From positions 1 through 64,000 of the forward strand of contig DASZXK010000180.1 of the NCBI GenBank assembly GCA_035545855.1: 64,000 nt of DNA, written 5' to 3'. The stretch comes from DASZVB01 sp035545855. GTDB taxonomy: Bacteria > Myxococcota_A > Polyangia > Polyangiales > Polyangiaceae. Of the stretch, positions 62,739-64,000 are shown piece by piece (positions within the stretch are counted from its first letter, which is position 1; the number at the start of each line of letters is the position of its first letter). The notes below the pieces were generated by a model that was not told where the DNA came from, ran no database searches, and was given only the letters and a program-made list of their open reading frames with translations. The position numbers were made by a program, and so were the translations under genes.

Positions 62739-64000
62739 TCAGCCCGCGTCCGTGCCGCTCGCCTGCGTGCACACCGGGCACTTCGCGTCGAGGCACGCGC
62801 GGATCTGCGTCGCCATGCCGGCGGCCGACGAGTGCGCGTCGATCGTCGACTGGATGTCGCAGCCGGCCTGACCGAAGCAATCGAGGATCGCCTTGCACTC
62901 GGTGTCCGCGAAGCACTTCAGGATCGGCGTCGCGCACTCGTCGCAGCGGCACTGGGAGCACGCGTCCGGCGTGCCTCCCTGGGACGAACCGGCGAGACAG
63001 AGGTTCTTGTCCGCGTCCGCGGGCGGGGGGAACGCCGGGTCCTTCGCGGAGTGACCGACGCCGCCGTCGTCGACCCAGGTGATGTCGCAGTTCTGATCCG
63101 GGACGTCCATGTCCGTTCCGGACCAGATGAGCCCGAAGAGGATGCACATCTCGTCGCTCGCCTGCGTGCCGAAGCGGAGGTCGTGGGACTCCGTGTTGTC
63201 GTAGTCGCACTCGAACTGGAAGCCCTCGCCGGACTTCATGACCTGGGGAGCGGCGAACGGATGATCGACGTCGTGCTGCCAGTCCGTGCTCGTCCAGATG
63301 TGCTCGCCGTCGTGCGCTCCGCCCGAGTACCAGACGGAGTAGTCCGTGCCCCAGCGGTGCGTGTGCCGCGTGATGCCGGAGATCATGACGTCGTCCTGGA
63401 ACTTGCACTCGGCCTTGAACGCGCCCTTCTGGCCCGCGGGCGTGTCGATCGTCCAGTTGTAGAAGCCGAATCCGCGGGCGAGGTGCTGCACGGCGGAGAC
63501 GTCCGTCGTGTGGAAGTTCACGGCCGAGAGCGCGTGGACGTCGTCCGTTCCGCTGTTGAAATAGTGGTAGTCGAAGACGATGCGCTGCTTGCCGTGATAG
63601 ACGCGGCCGACGCCTTCCGGGAACTTCAGGTCGCCGTAGTGCTGCTGGATCCCGCCGACGCCTTCCATGCCGTCCTGGCCGAACGCCTGCTCGCCGCTGA
63701 GGCACGGCACGCGATCGCCGATGTTCATCGACCGGAGCTTCTCTTCGGCGACGCCGCCGGGCGTCGCGGCCGTCACGATGAGATGATGGCTGCGGTCCCC
63801 GTTCGCGAACTCGATGCGATTCACGTAGTACGTGTCCGTCGGGTCGCCCGGGAGCTCCGCGACCTCGCAGTACTCGAGGTCGCTGCCCGCGGGGATCGTC
63901 GTGCCGAGGTCCCGCACCTGGAACCCGTGCCCCGGCTCCGGCGTCGTGAGACCGAGATACGTGTCACCCGCTCCGGAATCGCCGCCGGACTTGGAGCCCG
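62739..64000 (-). CDS. Lipoprotein-like copper type II (PHM/DBH-like) monooxygenase, paralogue 3 (5' end outside window)
   Basis: The frame is open to the window edge (420 residues seen). It begins with a Gly/Ser-rich linker, so the signal lies beyond the window. Counting from the Met/Val at 63917, the copper ligands are His44-His45 (DRSHHLIVT), His118 (FDYHYFNSG), His185 and His187 (TRHTHRWG) and Met257 (SDEMCILF), with spacings 73, 67 and 70. The C-terminal 80 residues form an additional Cys-rich domain (CSQCRCDEC, KCFADTECKAILDCFGQAGC) not present in the other two paralogues. It ends ASGTDAG next to a dispersed repeat. It should be an exported copper protein. Confidence 0.78.
   Translation of the reverse strand, partial: GSKSGGDSGAGDTYLGLTTPEPGHGFQVRDLGTTIPAGSDLEYCEVAELPGDPTDTYYVNRIEFANGDRSHHLIVTAATPGGVAEEKLRSMNIGDRVPCLSGEQAFGQDGMEGVGGIQQHYGDLKFPEGVGRVYHGKQRIVFDYHYFNSGTDDVHALSAVNFHTTDVSAVQHLARGFGFYNWTIDTPAGQKGAFKAECKFQDDVMISGITRHTHRWGTDYSVWYSGGAHDGEHIWTSTDWQHDVDHPFAAPQVMKSGEGFQFECDYDNTESHDLRFGTQASDEMCILFGLIWSGTDMDVPDQNCDITWVDDGGVGHSAKDPAFPPPADADKNLCLAGSSQGGTPDACSQCRCDECATPILKCFADTECKAILDCFGQAGCDIQSTIDAHSSAAGMATQIRACLDAKCPVCTQASGTDAG

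Overview
The window looks like the chromosome of a myxobacterium (Myxococcota, most like the Polyangiales/Sorangiineae). DNA is about 70% G+C. It encodes many Hanks-type Ser/Thr kinases and a PP2C phosphatase, lipoproteins with the myxobacterial Cys-rich repeat or long Gly/Ser linkers, a thrombospondin-type-3 OmpA-like protein, and long runs of genes joined by ATGA or GTGA stop/start overlaps. I saw no tRNA, rRNA, CRISPR array, IS element or phage gene. The taxonomic call is inference from gene content, not from a marker search.

Layout. 1-11.4 kb (minus strand): a beta-barrel-like outer membrane protein, a FecR-like lipoprotein coupled to a PP2C-cyclic-nucleotide-binding fusion, radC, a GspG-like protein, a CinA-like domain, xseB, a HEAT-repeat protein, a TSP3/OmpA-like protein and a HipA-like kinase. 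11.5-18.7 kb (plus): an esterase-like lipoprotein, murA, hisG, nhaA, a 51-residue membrane protein and a Kef-type antiporter. 19-27 kb: small lipoprotein, SRPBCC protein, PHP metallohydrolase, OmpA-like lipoprotein and a 1203-residue kinase-ATPase. 27-37 kb (minus): a tightly packed ten-gene set that I read as an unusual isoprenoid pathway. 37-48.6 kb: copper-monooxygenase-like lipoprotein with a divergent TetR gene, kinases, SDR, M19 dipeptidase, YkvA-like protein, LptF/G-like permease, heme O synthase and GrpB-like protein. 48.7-64 kb: GMC oxidoreductase/TetR/GH31 module, TonB-membrane protein-cytochrome c set, two more copper-monooxygenase-like lipoproteins, an SDR without its catalytic Lys, nadD, ccmB and a START-like protein.

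Main points of interest. (1) The 27-37 kb operon joins a polyprenyl diphosphate synthase, a 1033-residue amine-oxidase/desaturase-like flavoprotein, two different CrtC/lipocalin-like proteins, a FAD monooxygenase, an SCP2-like carrier and a His/Cys-rich protein. There is no phytoene or squalene synthase, so it matches no standard carotenoid or hopanoid cluster. (2) A long palindrome with core AGTTTGTATACAAACT occurs five times (one diverged copy), only between genes. The four close copies lie in the three long convergent gaps. (3) Three distant paralogues keep all six copper ligands of peptidyl-glycine/dopamine-type monooxygenases. (4) A perfect 11-4-11 inverted repeat marks a likely TetR operator shared by a GMC oxidoreductase and a GH31 glycosidase.

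All functions are read from motifs by eye. No database search was run, and start codons were chosen by family alignment, overlaps and visible ribosome-binding sites.
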